Numbered from the stretch's first letter, positions 8,910-18,177 are shown. The stretch: 64,000 bases of DNA from Agarivorans aestuarii (GCF_019670125.1 NZ_AP023033.1:1186501-1250500); one strand, 5' to 3'. Translations and numbers: made by a program. The notes: generated by a model not told the origin, from the letters alone.

Positions 8910-10523
8910 ATGTATCAACAAGCTCGCTTACCAAGCTACCGTGCTCGCTTATTGTTAATAATGCTGATTTACAGCCTTATTCAATTAAGCATTGTGGTAG
9001 TGACCAGCTATTGGTACGTAAGTGATTCTGAATACCAAGACAAAGGGGAGCGGGCCTTAGATGTAGCGCGAGTGGTGGCTAAGCTGCCCGATGTAGTGAG
9101 TGCGGTAGAGCGCCGAGATAGTGCAAACTTACAGCCTTTAGCAGAAGAATTACGCCGCACTATGGGCGCAAGTTTTATTGTGGTGGGGGATGTTGATGGG
9201 ATCCGCTTGGCTCACCCCAAAAGCGAACGTATTGGCAAACCGATGGTGGGAGGCGATAACCATGCGGCTCTGGTACTAGGGCAAGAGTATGTGTCGCAAG
9301 CCAAGGGATCTTTGGGGGTATCGGTACGCGGTAAAGTGCCAGTTAAAGATCAACAAGGGCAGATCATAGGTATTGTCTCGGTTGGATATTTGCTAGAGAA
9401 AATCGACGTACAACTGCAACCCTATTTGCACTTTATGGTGCTGTTGGTGATGGCGGTGTTGTCTCTCAATATGCTGATTGGTTGGTGGCTGGCACAACGG
9501 ATTAAAGACACATTGTTGGGTTTTGAACCAGAGCAGATGACCCGTTTATATGCGGAACTGCAAGCCACGCTTAATACCATTCGTGAAGGGGTGATAGCGA
9601 TTAACCGAGAAGGCATTATTACTAATGTGAATGCTAATGCGATTCGCTTATTAGGCAAAGACCTGCAAGGAAAATCGATTAGTCCGGTTGGTTTACCGCT
9701 GCGAGATTGGCTACCCGATAGTGATATGGCCGAATTACTCGATCAGCCGCAAGCGCAAAGCGATGTGGAGTTACTGCTTAACGGGCACTTAGTGATTGCT
9801 AACCGAGTGCCAATGAGAGACCAGCAACAAAACTTTATTGGTATGGTTTCCAGCTTTAGGCGGAAAGATGAGATCACCTTGCTCACTAAGCAGTTATCGC
9901 AAATTAAGGCGCATTCAGAAGCCTTGCGGGTACAAAACCATGAGCATTCTAATCAGCTAAATACCATTGCTGGTTTAATTCAGTTAGGCGAAAGTGATAA
10001 AGCCTTATCTTTTATTGGCCAAGCTAATGATCAATTCCAAGAACTGATTCGCTTTTTGATAGAAGCAGTGGAAGATTCGGTAATAGCAGGCTGTATTTTG
10101 GGTAAGTTTCACCGGGCGAGGGAGCTTGGTTTAACCCTAAATATTGATCCCGACAGCAGCTTGCGCGACTTACCAGCACACTGTGGCTCGGAGCAAATCG
10201 TTACCATAGTGGCTAACCTGTTAGATAACGCTTTTGAGGCAACTCGCGCTAGCAATGGCCGCGAGCCGATTAATCTCTCTATGACCGATTTGGGTAACGA
10301 CATAATCATAGAAGTGGAAGATTTTGCTGGTGGTATTCAAGATAACTTACAAGCCAATATCTACGAGCAGGGAGTGACCACCAAAACCCAAGGCGACCAC
10401 GGCATTGGCCTGTACCTAGTAAAAGAAACCGTGCAAATTTTGCGTGGAAATGTTGAGTTTAGTAGTGACAATTTGGGCACCCGTTTTACGGTGTATATTC
10501 CCAAGCAGTTAAAGCAGGAGTAG
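8910..10523 (+). CDS. Sensor histidine kinase, CitA/DcuS type
   Basis: A 537-residue membrane kinase. It has a membrane segment at ~13-32, a periplasmic sCache-like sensor at ~33-170, a second membrane segment at ~171-195, a cytoplasmic PAS domain at ~212-320, and a kinase core. The phosphoacceptor is His344 in NHEHSNQLNTI, which aligns with the NHEFMN box of CitA-type kinases. The ATPase has LLDNAFEA (N box), DFAGGI and GDHGIGLYLVKE. The periplasmic domain of this class typically binds di- and tricarboxylates directly. The response regulator follows 4 bp later, and the gene is divergent from tctC, so it very likely senses the transporter's substrate and induces the tct operon. Confidence 0.88.
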   Translation: MYQQARLPSYRARLLLIMLIYSLIQLSIVVVTSYWYVSDSEYQDKGERALDVARVVAKLPDVVSAVERRDSANLQPLAEELRRTMGASFIVVGDVDGIRLAHPKSERIGKPMVGGDNHAALVLGQEYVSQAKGSLGVSVRGKVPVKDQQGQIIGIVSVGYLLEKIDVQLQPYLHFMVLLVMAVLSLNMLIGWWLAQRIKDTLLGFEPEQMTRLYAELQATLNTIREGVIAINREGIITNVNANAIRLLGKDLQGKSISPVGLPLRDWLPDSDMAELLDQPQAQSDVELLLNGHLVIANRVPMRDQQQNFIGMVSSFRRKDEITLLTKQLSQIKAHSEALRVQNHEHSNQLNTIAGLIQLGESDKALSFIGQANDQFQELIRFLIEAVEDSVIAGCILGKFHRARELGLTLNIDPDSSLRDLPAHCGSEQIVTIVANLLDNAFEATRASNGREPINLSMTDLGNDIIIEVEDFAGGIQDNLQANIYEQGVTTKTQGDHGIGLYLVKETVQILRGNVEFSSDNLGTRFTVYIPKQLKQE

Positions 10524-10527
10524 CCAT

Positions 10528-11205
10528 TTGATTCAGGTATTAATTGTTGAAGATGATGCGGGGATTGCCGAGATCCATCGCCAGTACTTGCAGCGCGTGA
10601 GTGATTTTGAAGTATCCGGCATTGCCTTGAGCATTGCCGATGCGATGATTCACATTAAGGCTAAACCTCCACAACTTTTGCTGTTAGATGTGTACCTACC
10701 CGACGGCACCGGCCTAGAATTGCTAAAACACATTCGCAGCCAAGATCTTGCCATTGATGTTATGTTGCTCACCGCCGCTAAGGAAGCCTCTACCTTGCAA
10801 GAAGCGCTGCGTAATGGCGTGTTTGACTACATTCTAAAACCGGTGGTATTTCCGCGTTTACAAGAATCCTTGAATAACTATAAAAATTATTTACGCAGGC
10901 TTGATCAAAATAGCTCTTTTGAGCAGCAAGATGTAGATAAGTTAATGCCAATGAGTGAAGGCGCAGTAGCCGAAAGCAAAAAGCGCTTACCCAAAGGCGT
11001 GGACGCGGTAACGCTAGATAAAGTGCGCGCACTGTTTAGTGAACATGCTTCATTAACTGCCGAGTTAGCCGGCAAACAAATTGGCAGTAGTCGCACTACA
11101 GCAAGGCGTTATTTGGAGTATTTAGTGAGCTGTAATGAGCTTACGCCTGAGGTGGCTTATGGTGCAGTAGGCCGGCCAGAGCGGGTCTATCATCGGGTTA
11201 ATTAA
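10528..11205 (+). CDS. Response regulator, CitB/DcuR type
   Basis: A 225-residue regulator with a TTG start preceded by GGAG. Residues 1-120 form a receiver domain with acidic pocket Glu8-Asp9-Asp10, phosphoacceptor Asp54 (LLLLDVYLPDGTG) and the conserved Lys in YILKPV. The C-terminal ~80 residues contain a helix-turn-helix ending in IGSSRTTARRYLEYL, typical of the CitB/DpiA/DcuR group. It is co-transcribed with the sensor kinase and presumably activates the divergent tct operon. Confidence 0.88.
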   Translation: MIQVLIVEDDAGIAEIHRQYLQRVSDFEVSGIALSIADAMIHIKAKPPQLLLLDVYLPDGTGLELLKHIRSQDLAIDVMLLTAAKEASTLQEALRNGVFDYILKPVVFPRLQESLNNYKNYLRRLDQNSSFEQQDVDKLMPMSEGAVAESKKRLPKGVDAVTLDKVRALFSEHASLTAELAGKQIGSSRTTARRYLEYLVSCNELTPEVAYGAVGRPERVYHRVN

Positions 11206-11229
11206 AAGTTATTCACCAGAATTTAAAAT

Positions 11230-11258
11230 CAAAAAGGCTCGCTATTGCGAGCCTTTTA
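11230..11258 (+). terminator. Terminator after the two-component operon
   Basis: AAAAGGCTCGC and GCGAGCCTTTT form an 11-bp stem with a 4-base loop, between the response regulator and the convergent downstream gene; it can work in both directions. Confidence 0.8.
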
Positions 11259-11294
11259 GTTACGGAGCGTTGCTTATTGGTTGCAAAGACTTGC

Positions 11295-13028
11295 TTAGTT
11301 TACAGCGTTGTCTGCTTGGCTGGTCATGCTTGAGCCAAAAGAAATACCTTGGTCGTTCACGGCCATATTCATTTGCGCTTTAATTCGGTAGTCTTTTAAG
11401 TCCATCAATTCTTGTGGCACTTCTTCTCCGCTTAATTCAATACCACTAATAATCGGTTCAAACATTTGCTGGTAGTCGATGAACATGCTTAAAAGCCCAT
11501 TGTTGGCCACTGGCTCTGAAGCTAGTTGCTGACTCACTTCTGCAGCACGCTGGCCGTTAAACAATACAAGGTGGTTACCTTTAAGTGCTAGCTGAGGCTG
11601 TATGTTGGTGGTAGGTGGTAGCGGTAATAAATGGCTAACATCAATCGGTGTGCCATCGGCTGGCAAGCTTACACTGGCTAGCTCTGGTGAGAACTGTTTG
11701 GCAATGTCGAACAAGGCACCTGGGTTGTCGGCAGACACACTAATAATGGCATCTAGGCTTTCAAGCTCTTCTGGGCGGCTGATGTCAGCGAGTTTGTAAT
11801 CAAACACGGCCATGCCAATGCCCTTAAGGCCGTTAGCCATGCCGGTCATCATGCCAACCATGCCTGGGTTTTGTTGCTGCATAGCCATTTGCACGTTTTG
11901 TAGCGGCTCACACTGGTAATCAGGGGTAAGCATTTCTTCCCAAACGGATAGCAATGAAGGCACTAATTGGTTTACATCAATGCCATAAGCCATGCTAAAT
12001 ACCGCATTTTCGGTGTTTGAAGCATAAGAAGGAATAAAGCCGCTCATCGCTTGGTAGGCGCTAAGTAATACGCTGTTGTTGCTCTCTACCACCATGCGCA
12101 CGCCAAAGCTGCTTTCTTTGTCGTTAATGCTTAAGCTATCAAAACCCATTACCGTTTTTGGCCAGTTAGCGGTAATACTGGCAAACTCTTGTTCACAAAC
12201 TGGAGTACGTAAGCTTGTAAGCTCGTTGCTATTATCCATTTGGGCTAACTGAGTAAGGTGTTTTGCCAGTAGGTTTCCATCTTTTGTGGTTATTGCTTTA
12301 GCAATCTCTTGGTGGTTAATAAAGCCAATGCCTTCTTCCATGAAACCGTGCTTGGTTAGGCTGTCTTGGATTAATGTGGTGGCGTTGATCGGCTGCTCTG
12401 CTGGTTTAAGGCCTAACGCTGTTTCTAACAAGCTGTTTTGATTAAGTGAGGTATTTAAAGTAATGGTAAGTAGACCATTATTTACGGCTACGATTAAATC
12501 TGCGGTTTCTGAGTCGCTGTCATCGCTCAAACGATAAGCGCGATACTCTACGCCGCTAAGTGTTTGCTTAGTATGGCTAAAACCACTTTGCTGTTCGGCT
12601 TTATCTAACCAAGCCCAAATAGCATCGGCTTTGCTTATCTCTACTTTCATCACCGGGATGATGCCTAAGGTGTAAAAGTAGCTGTGAATATCGTTGGCTA
12701 AACCAAAGGTATCTACAAAGGTTTGCCCGTCTTTTAGTGCTTCGTTGTAGCTTTCGAACAAGGCAATGAAAAACTTACCGCGCGGGTCACTTACATCTGT
12801 TTCGGCAAAGGCGTCACTTGGTAAATTGTTGTATGAACCTGCCATTGAATCAACATAGGCTTTGATTGGGAAAGGTTTTAGTTGAGCAGAAAATACCGCA
12901 GTATCGGCAGGAATATACGCGAGTGCACCCGCTTCGCTATTAAGGTTTGTAGCCTGCTGAGAATACCAGTAGCCACCCGCTCCGGCCCCAATGGCTAACA
13001 AACCGCCTGCGATAAGAACATTCTTCAT
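11295..13028 (-). CDS. Membrane-anchored periplasmic protein of unknown function
   Basis: A 577-residue protein I do not recognise. Residues 4-20 (a Gly/Ala-rich hydrophobic segment followed by YWYSQQ) act as an uncleaved anchor or signal, leaving a large soluble region outside the membrane. The start of that region (AGALAYIPADTAVFSAQLKP) resembles the opening of DUF3352-type proteins, but the match is only visual. The composition is even, with no clear catalytic motif. It stands alone between two convergent/divergent neighbours. The 289 bp upstream show no other feature. Confidence 0.6.
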   Translation of the reverse strand: MKNVLIAGGLLAIGAGAGGYWYSQQATNLNSEAGALAYIPADTAVFSAQLKPFPIKAYVDSMAGSYNNLPSDAFAETDVSDPRGKFFIALFESYNEALKDGQTFVDTFGLANDIHSYFYTLGIIPVMKVEISKADAIWAWLDKAEQQSGFSHTKQTLSGVEYRAYRLSDDSDSETADLIVAVNNGLLTITLNTSLNQNSLLETALGLKPAEQPINATTLIQDSLTKHGFMEEGIGFINHQEIAKAITTKDGNLLAKHLTQLAQMDNSNELTSLRTPVCEQEFASITANWPKTVMGFDSLSINDKESSFGVRMVVESNNSVLLSAYQAMSGFIPSYASNTENAVFSMAYGIDVNQLVPSLLSVWEEMLTPDYQCEPLQNVQMAMQQQNPGMVGMMTGMANGLKGIGMAVFDYKLADISRPEELESLDAIISVSADNPGALFDIAKQFSPELASVSLPADGTPIDVSHLLPLPPTTNIQPQLALKGNHLVLFNGQRAAEVSQQLASEPVANNGLLSMFIDYQQMFEPIISGIELSGEEVPQELMDLKDYRIKAQMNMAVNDQGISFGSSMTSQADNAVN

Positions 13029-13317
13029 CTAAAACTCCGTGTATATTTGATTAACTACCTTTAGATGAAACGCTTTTAGCTTCAACTTTACAGGTGCAAA
13101 GGGGCTATTAAATCATTGATAAAAATGCACTTCAATTAATAAGTGATTAAACAATTAATTGGCGGTTTTGTATTAGCCGTAGGGTTAAGTTGCAGGGTGT
13201 TTTGTAGGGCACTTTAAAGGCGATATAACGCTCAACAATGAGCTTTAATTTGGCTGCCAATTATCCGGTTAAGGCATCGCCTAAGTGTGTTATTAGGGGG
13301 GAGAGTAATAATCTTGC

Positions 13318-14211
13318 CTAGTTTTCCCAATAAGGGGGAGCGCCATAGTATTCTGCGAAGTAATCAAGAAAGGCTCTCACTTTAGGTGCCAATAGCCGAG
13401 AGCTGGGATACACCGCCCAAATAGCAGCCGCATCATTAAGGCTATAATCTTGTAGCACTTCGACCAAGCTGCCATTTTCTAGCTGCTTGTAGACTAACCA
13501 CTCTGCACACATTGCAACACCCAAACCTTGCAAGGCTGCGTCGCGTACCGCTTCTCCGTGGTCTACTCTAACTCTGCTTTTTAGCTTTATGTTTTGCAGG
13601 CCATTAGGGGTATTGAAGCTCCAAGTATCAAAACCCATCTGCTTAATACAGCTATGGTGCTTTAAATCTTCGAGGGATGTTGGGTTTCCGTATGCTGCAA
13701 GGTAATCCGGTGAGGCGCAGATAATCCGTTTATCGGTAGCCAGCTTTTTGGCAATAAGGGTTGAGTCTTTAAGATCTGCATCTCGGATGGCGACATCAAA
13801 GCCACCTTCAATCATATCTATCATGGAGTCGGTCAAACGAATATCGACAGATAGCTCTGAATGCTTATCTAAAAAACCTTTTAGAGCAGGTATAACATGC
13901 ATTCGGCCAAAGGAGGCGGGAGCGGTAATTCTTAATGTACCCGTTGCTTGGGCTTTGCCTGTTCCCACTGTTGAGCGGGCCGCATCAACACTAGCTAGTA
14001 TCTCATCGGCATAGGGCAAAAGTGCTTCGCCTTCCTCGGTGAGTGAAACCTTACGGGTGGTGCGATGAATAAGTCGAGCGCCAATGCTTTCTTCAAGTTT
14101 ATTGATATGCATGCTGGCTACTGGTGCAGACAAGCCAAGTTCTTTTCCCGCAAGGCTAATATTATGGGTGGCTGCGACCCTTACAAACAAGCGGAGGTGC
14201 TCAATATTCAT
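13318..14211 (-). CDS. LysR family transcriptional regulator
   Basis: A 297-residue LysR regulator. The winged helix occupies residues 1-60 (MNIEHLRLFVRVAATHNISL with the recognition helix GLSAPVASMHINKLEESIG), followed by a LysR substrate domain of the CrgA/YafC group (TGTLRITAPASFGRMHVIPAL, residues ~90-110). It starts 21 bp after the MATE transporter gene on the same strand, so the two form an operon in which the regulator is distal. Its ligand is unknown and may be a substrate of the exporter. Confidence 0.87.
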   Translation of the reverse strand: MNIEHLRLFVRVAATHNISLAGKELGLSAPVASMHINKLEESIGARLIHRTTRKVSLTEEGEALLPYADEILASVDAARSTVGTGKAQATGTLRITAPASFGRMHVIPALKGFLDKHSELSVDIRLTDSMIDMIEGGFDVAIRDADLKDSTLIAKKLATDKRIICASPDYLAAYGNPTSLEDLKHHSCIKQMGFDTWSFNTPNGLQNIKLKSRVRVDHGEAVRDAALQGLGVAMCAEWLVYKQLENGSLVEVLQDYSLNDAAAIWAVYPSSRLLAPKVRAFLDYFAEYYGAPPYWEN

Positions 14212-14232
14212 CGTGTTATTTAGACCTTTTTG

Positions 14233-15615
14233 TTAGGCAAGTTGTGAACGGGTAAACTGAAGCGCAGTGCACTGTTTTAGCTTAAACCATGCGTAAGCGC
14301 CTGCAAGTGTATTGGCAATACAAGCCGCGACAACTGTTTGAATAATGCTTTGTGTTGCTGTGCCAAGCCAAATGGCTGGAACATATAAAACCAATAAACG
14401 AACCATAGATACAAACAAGGCTCGGCGAGCTTCCCCTAAGGCATTAAATGCTGAAACCACCAGCATGCAAAGGCCAAGAGGTGCATAGCTAAAAGGAATA
14501 ACCCACAGAGCGATACTAAACCAGTTTTGCATCATCATATCAGCACTTATCAGCGGAATAATATAAGGAGAGCTACTCGCTGCGATAAGAGCAATTACTA
14601 GATGAAACACCAGTAAAAATTTAGCGGTAACCGTTAACACCTCAACAATTTCGTTTAGCTTACCTTCGCCAAGGTAGCGGCCAATAATAGGCGGAATGGC
14701 CATGGTTAAGGCTAGGGTAAAAACCAGAAGAAAGCTTTCTAGTCGAGATAATAGGCTCCAGAAGGCGATTTCTTCGGTGCCAATCTGAGCAATTAGCAGC
14801 ATACAAATAAAAGCACTTAATGAAGGCAGCAACTGATTCAATATGGTTGGCACAGTAGTGCGAATTAACTCTTTGCCATAGTAAAAATAGGGAGAGTTTT
14901 GTATGGCTTGCTGTTTAGTACTGCTGCTGGGAGAGCTAAAGCTTATAGCAGCAAACCACTGTTTGCCGCGTGCTTTATTCAGCATATACAGAGTACAAAT
15001 GCCGTAACTTAAGGCAGAGGCAAGGGCTGCTCCTACAATGCCCATGTTAAAACCAAAGATAAGCCAAGGGTCTAGTATCAGGTTGATAATACTGGCCAAC
15101 AGGAACATTTGTCCGGTGGTTTTTGTATCTTCATTTGCTCGATAGACACAAGATACCAAGTATAGCGCGGCCACAGAGATAGCACTTAACAGCCAAACTG
15201 GCCAATAGCGATTAAAGATCGCTGCCAACGCTAGTTGTTTTGCCGAGCTTACATCGGAGGCAATGAAGGTCGCTAATATTGGCTCTTGTAACAGCCACAA
15301 CACCACGCCCAGTAGAGTGATAAGCAAGGTGCCGCCAGCCGCTGCTAATGTGGCAACGGTTTGAGATTTTAGCTTATCGCGGCCGCCACAGGCCTTAGAG
15401 ATAACAGACGTTGCCGCAACCCCAATACCTACTTGAATACCTATAAACGCCGCTTGAAAGGGTAAGGTAATGCCATGAACCGCAAGCTGGTTAACGCCAA
15501 GCATGCCGATAAATACCGAATCAACCAGTTGCACCAACATAATGGAAAACAAACCCACGGTGAGTGGCAGCGTGCGCTTGATGATGAGTGTTAAGGTTGG
15601 CGATACGGCAAACAT
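14233..15615 (-). CDS. MATE family multidrug efflux transporter
   Basis: A 460-residue inner-membrane exporter with 12 predicted membrane segments in two homologous halves. The N-terminal half shows LPLTVGLFSIMLVQLVDSVF and GMLGVNQLAVHGITLPFQ, the usual MATE TM1-TM2 pattern; the second half repeats it from about residue 245. MATE proteins expel cationic drugs or metabolites in exchange for Na+ or H+. It heads a two-gene operon with the LysR gene downstream. A MITE-like repeat begins about 80 bp upstream of its start, so the MITE may have displaced or supplied promoter elements. Confidence 0.88.
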   Translation of the reverse strand: MFAVSPTLTLIIKRTLPLTVGLFSIMLVQLVDSVFIGMLGVNQLAVHGITLPFQAAFIGIQVGIGVAATSVISKACGGRDKLKSQTVATLAAAGGTLLITLLGVVLWLLQEPILATFIASDVSSAKQLALAAIFNRYWPVWLLSAISVAALYLVSCVYRANEDTKTTGQMFLLASIINLILDPWLIFGFNMGIVGAALASALSYGICTLYMLNKARGKQWFAAISFSSPSSSTKQQAIQNSPYFYYGKELIRTTVPTILNQLLPSLSAFICMLLIAQIGTEEIAFWSLLSRLESFLLVFTLALTMAIPPIIGRYLGEGKLNEIVEVLTVTAKFLLVFHLVIALIAASSSPYIIPLISADMMMQNWFSIALWVIPFSYAPLGLCMLVVSAFNALGEARRALFVSMVRLLVLYVPAIWLGTATQSIIQTVVAACIANTLAGAYAWFKLKQCTALQFTRSQLA

Positions 15616-15695
15616 CTAGATAACCTTGGTTTAGGTGAGGGCAGAAACAACAGTGGCTTGCTTTACGGCAAGCTACTAAGCGTTATGGGTAGCGA

Positions 15696-15963
15696 CTAGG
15701 GTCTGTTGGCCATTGCTGATGGTTTTTGCAGCAATTTATTAGCCATTTAGGCAAGGCAGTGAGTGTGCATTTAAGTGGGCTTAATAATCACTCGCTAACG
15801 CTGAATAAATGGCTAAGAAATGCTGCCCGAAGGGTTCGGATAAGCGAACTTTACTCTTAGTTAAGCACTTCTTGCTTAGCCCACTAGGCTTCTAAGTGCT
15901 CGCCGCGATTAAAGCCCGCTTATCTCGAACAGAATTTCAACACCAAAGATCATCAGACCCTAG
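15696..15963. mobile_element. MITE-like repeat, copy 1
   Basis: A 268-bp non-coding element with perfect 10-bp terminal inverted repeats CTAGGGTCTG/CAGACCCTAG. It has no ORF of transposase size. Its complement matches the second copy at 30375-30643 in several blocks: terminal TAGGG.CTG, an internal TTTTGTTCG/TTCTGTTCG block, and an identical 18-mer CCGAACCCTTCGGGCAGC. That 18-mer begins at the same 124-bp offset from the element end in both. The outer CTAG (or TA) may be the target duplication. The right end forms the stop codon of the adjacent quinone-reductase gene. The stretch between the MATE and reductase genes holds nothing else. Confidence 0.75.
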
Positions 15964-16949
15964 TTAATATCAATGACAACCTTGCCAATTGCTTGACCAC
16001 TGGCTAGGCGATCGTGCGCTGCCGCGGCATCGGCTAAGGCAAATTGTTGGCTATCAAGTACTGGTTTTAGTTCGCCAGCCTCAACAATTTTTGCCAGTGC
16101 TTCAAGGATCTTACCGTGTGCAGCTCGACCTTGGTTGTATATCATCGGTAAAAGCATAAACACAACATGTAAAGACAGGCCCTTCATGTGCACCACGGTT
16201 AAGTCTTGTTCGTGCATAGACAGCGTGGTAGTAATTTGACCGTTTAGCTTGGCCGCTTCAATTGAGTTATTGATATTGGCACCGCCCACTGAATCAAAAA
16301 TCACGTCAAATCCAGCACCCTTGGTGTACTTTTCAACATAGTCTGCAACGCCTTCGGTTTTAAAGTCGATAGCTGTAGCGCCAAGCGCTGCGATGAGATC
16401 AGTTTGCTCGCCAGCAGCACCAGTTGCAAAAACCTCAGTACCAAAATGTTTAGCAAGTTGTAGTGCAACATGTCCCACGCCACCGGCGCCGCCATGAACA
16501 AGTACTTTTTGACCTGTTGTAATGCCTGCTCTAACCAAACCTTCGTAGGCGGTAATACCCACTAACGGCAGCGCAGCGGCTTCTCGCATTGAGATGTTGC
16601 TTGGCTTGTGAGCCACTAAATTCGCGTCTGCCAGCATGTATTCTGCCAACGAGCCTTGCAGTTCACCAAGACCACCAGCACAGCCGTATACTTCATCTCC
16701 AACCCTAAAGTTGTTTACGCCTTCACCAACCGCTTCAACTGTACCTGCGAAATCCATTCCCAAAACACCTGGGAGCTTAGGGTGAAATGGTAAGGCTTCA
16801 CCCATGTCACGAATCATCATGTCGATGGTGTTAACACTAGACGCCGCAACCTTTATTAACAGGTGACCTGATTTAAGTTCTGGTTTGGCTATTTCTGCTG
16901 TTTCAAGTACCTTGCTGTCACCGAATGCGCGAATCACAGTTGCTTTCAT
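15960..16949 (-). CDS. Zinc-independent quinone oxidoreductase-like MDR protein
   Basis: A 329-residue medium-chain dehydrogenase/reductase of the quinone oxidoreductase type. The N-terminal GroES-like domain includes PGVLGMDFAGTVEAVGEGV (around residue 60), and the NAD(P)H-binding motif is VLVHGGAGGVGHVALQLAKHFG (around residue 148). The catalytic zinc ligands of alcohol dehydrogenases are absent, fitting NADPH:quinone or enone reduction. The stop codon TAG is built from the terminal CTAG of the neighbouring MITE, so the native stop was probably altered by the insertion although the protein seems complete (ends VVIDIN). It is divergent from the radical SAM gene across ~305 bp in which nothing else was recognised. 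Confidence 0.85.
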   Translation of the reverse strand: MKATVIRAFGDSKVLETAEIAKPELKSGHLLIKVAASSVNTIDMMIRDMGEALPFHPKLPGVLGMDFAGTVEAVGEGVNNFRVGDEVYGCAGGLGELQGSLAEYMLADANLVAHKPSNISMREAAALPLVGITAYEGLVRAGITTGQKVLVHGGAGGVGHVALQLAKHFGTEVFATGAAGEQTDLIAALGATAIDFKTEGVADYVEKYTKGAGFDVIFDSVGGANINNSIEAAKLNGQITTTLSMHEQDLTVVHMKGLSLHVVFMLLPMIYNQGRAAHGKILEALAKIVEAGELKPVLDSQQFALADAAAAHDRLASGQAIGKVVIDIN

Positions 16950-17254
16950 GATGATGAACCTCTATCCGTTATTGTTTGTCATTGATTGGGGTTCAGTATA
17001 GGCAGCATGTTTAGTTTGATAAGAAGGACAATTACAAAATCAGTTTTAAGTTTTTGTTAATAATGAAGTGTCTCTTGGAATAGTGAGACCTATCAGGCCC
17101 TAATAACATTTTGGAAGTAGGTTTTTCAGCGACCTTACCTTAGCTGCATTATTAAATTTTTATTAACACTGATTCTGCGTTTCAGTTTCTTATCCCTGCT
17201 CAGACATAGCAGTAGACTTCTCGGCAATAAACGCCCTAGGTTGAGGAGCCTAAT

Positions 17255-18130
17255 ATGCATTATGAAGGTAAAATCTATCGTCCTTGGATGGAAGCCAAGA
17301 GTGTACTTATTCAAACCACGCTAGGTTGCAGCAATAACCAGTGTACCTTCTGTACTATGTTCGACGACAAGCGTTTTAAAGTGCGTGAGCTTGAGGCGAT
17401 CTTTAAAGACATTGATGAAGCGAGATTGTTACATCGCCAGGTCGAGTCAATATTTCTTATCGACGGCAATGTAATGGCGATGCGCACCGACAAGCTGTTA
17501 AAGATCCTTGATAAAATTAAAGTGACCTTTCCTGAGCTAAAGCACTTGGCGCTGTATTCAGGCTTTAACGATTTTCGTCGTAAGAGTATGTCGGAACTAA
17601 AAGAATTGCGTTCGGCGGGGCTTACTACAGCTTATTCTGGATTAGAGTCTGGCGACCCTATCGTGTTGGAGCGGATTAAAAAGGGCATGACACGTGAGCA
17701 TGCCATTAAAGGTATGGAGATGGCGCGTGAAGCTAACATTCAAGTGCTTGCCTCGTTTATTTTTGGTCTTGGTGGCAAAGAGCGTTCTGTTGAGCATGCG
17801 AAAAATACCACTAGTTTGCTTAATATTATGCGTCCAGATGCGATTGCGCCAATGGCGCTTGCTATTCAACCGGGTAGCGAGTTGGAGCGGGAGCTACACC
17901 GGGGAGAGTTTGCACTACCCACACCGCTACAGATTTTAGAAGAGGAAAAGTATTTGCTGGAAAACATGGATGATTTCCCGTGTTATTACTGGGGTGACCA
18001 TGGTAACAACATAGCGTCTATGCGTGGGGTTTGGCCCGAGGTTCGCCAATCTTTCTTGCAGAATATTAATCAGCATATCGCGCATAATCCAATGGCGAAG
18101 AAAAATGCGATTGAGACCTATGCATGGTAG
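17255..18130 (+). CDS. Radical SAM protein
   Basis: A 291-residue radical SAM enzyme. The iron-sulfur motif is CSNNQCTFC at about residues 25-33, spaced CX4CX2C rather than the classical CX3CX2C. The region SGLESGDPIVLERIKKGMT matches the Elp3/MiaB-like radical SAM fold, with the Gly-Leu-Glu-Ser-Gly segment contacting SAM. No B12, TRAM or SPASM domain is present. AGGAG precedes the ATG by 8 bases. Substrate unknown. It is a single-gene unit ended by a good terminator. Confidence 0.82.
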   Translation: MHYEGKIYRPWMEAKSVLIQTTLGCSNNQCTFCTMFDDKRFKVRELEAIFKDIDEARLLHRQVESIFLIDGNVMAMRTDKLLKILDKIKVTFPELKHLALYSGFNDFRRKSMSELKELRSAGLTTAYSGLESGDPIVLERIKKGMTREHAIKGMEMAREANIQVLASFIFGLGGKERSVEHAKNTTSLLNIMRPDAIAPMALAIQPGSELERELHRGEFALPTPLQILEEEKYLLENMDDFPCYYWGDHGNNIASMRGVWPEVRQSFLQNINQHIAHNPMAKKNAIETYAW

Positions 18131-18177
18131 AAAATTGCCCATAGATTTAATCTAAAAACAATCAATATCAAGTTAAT

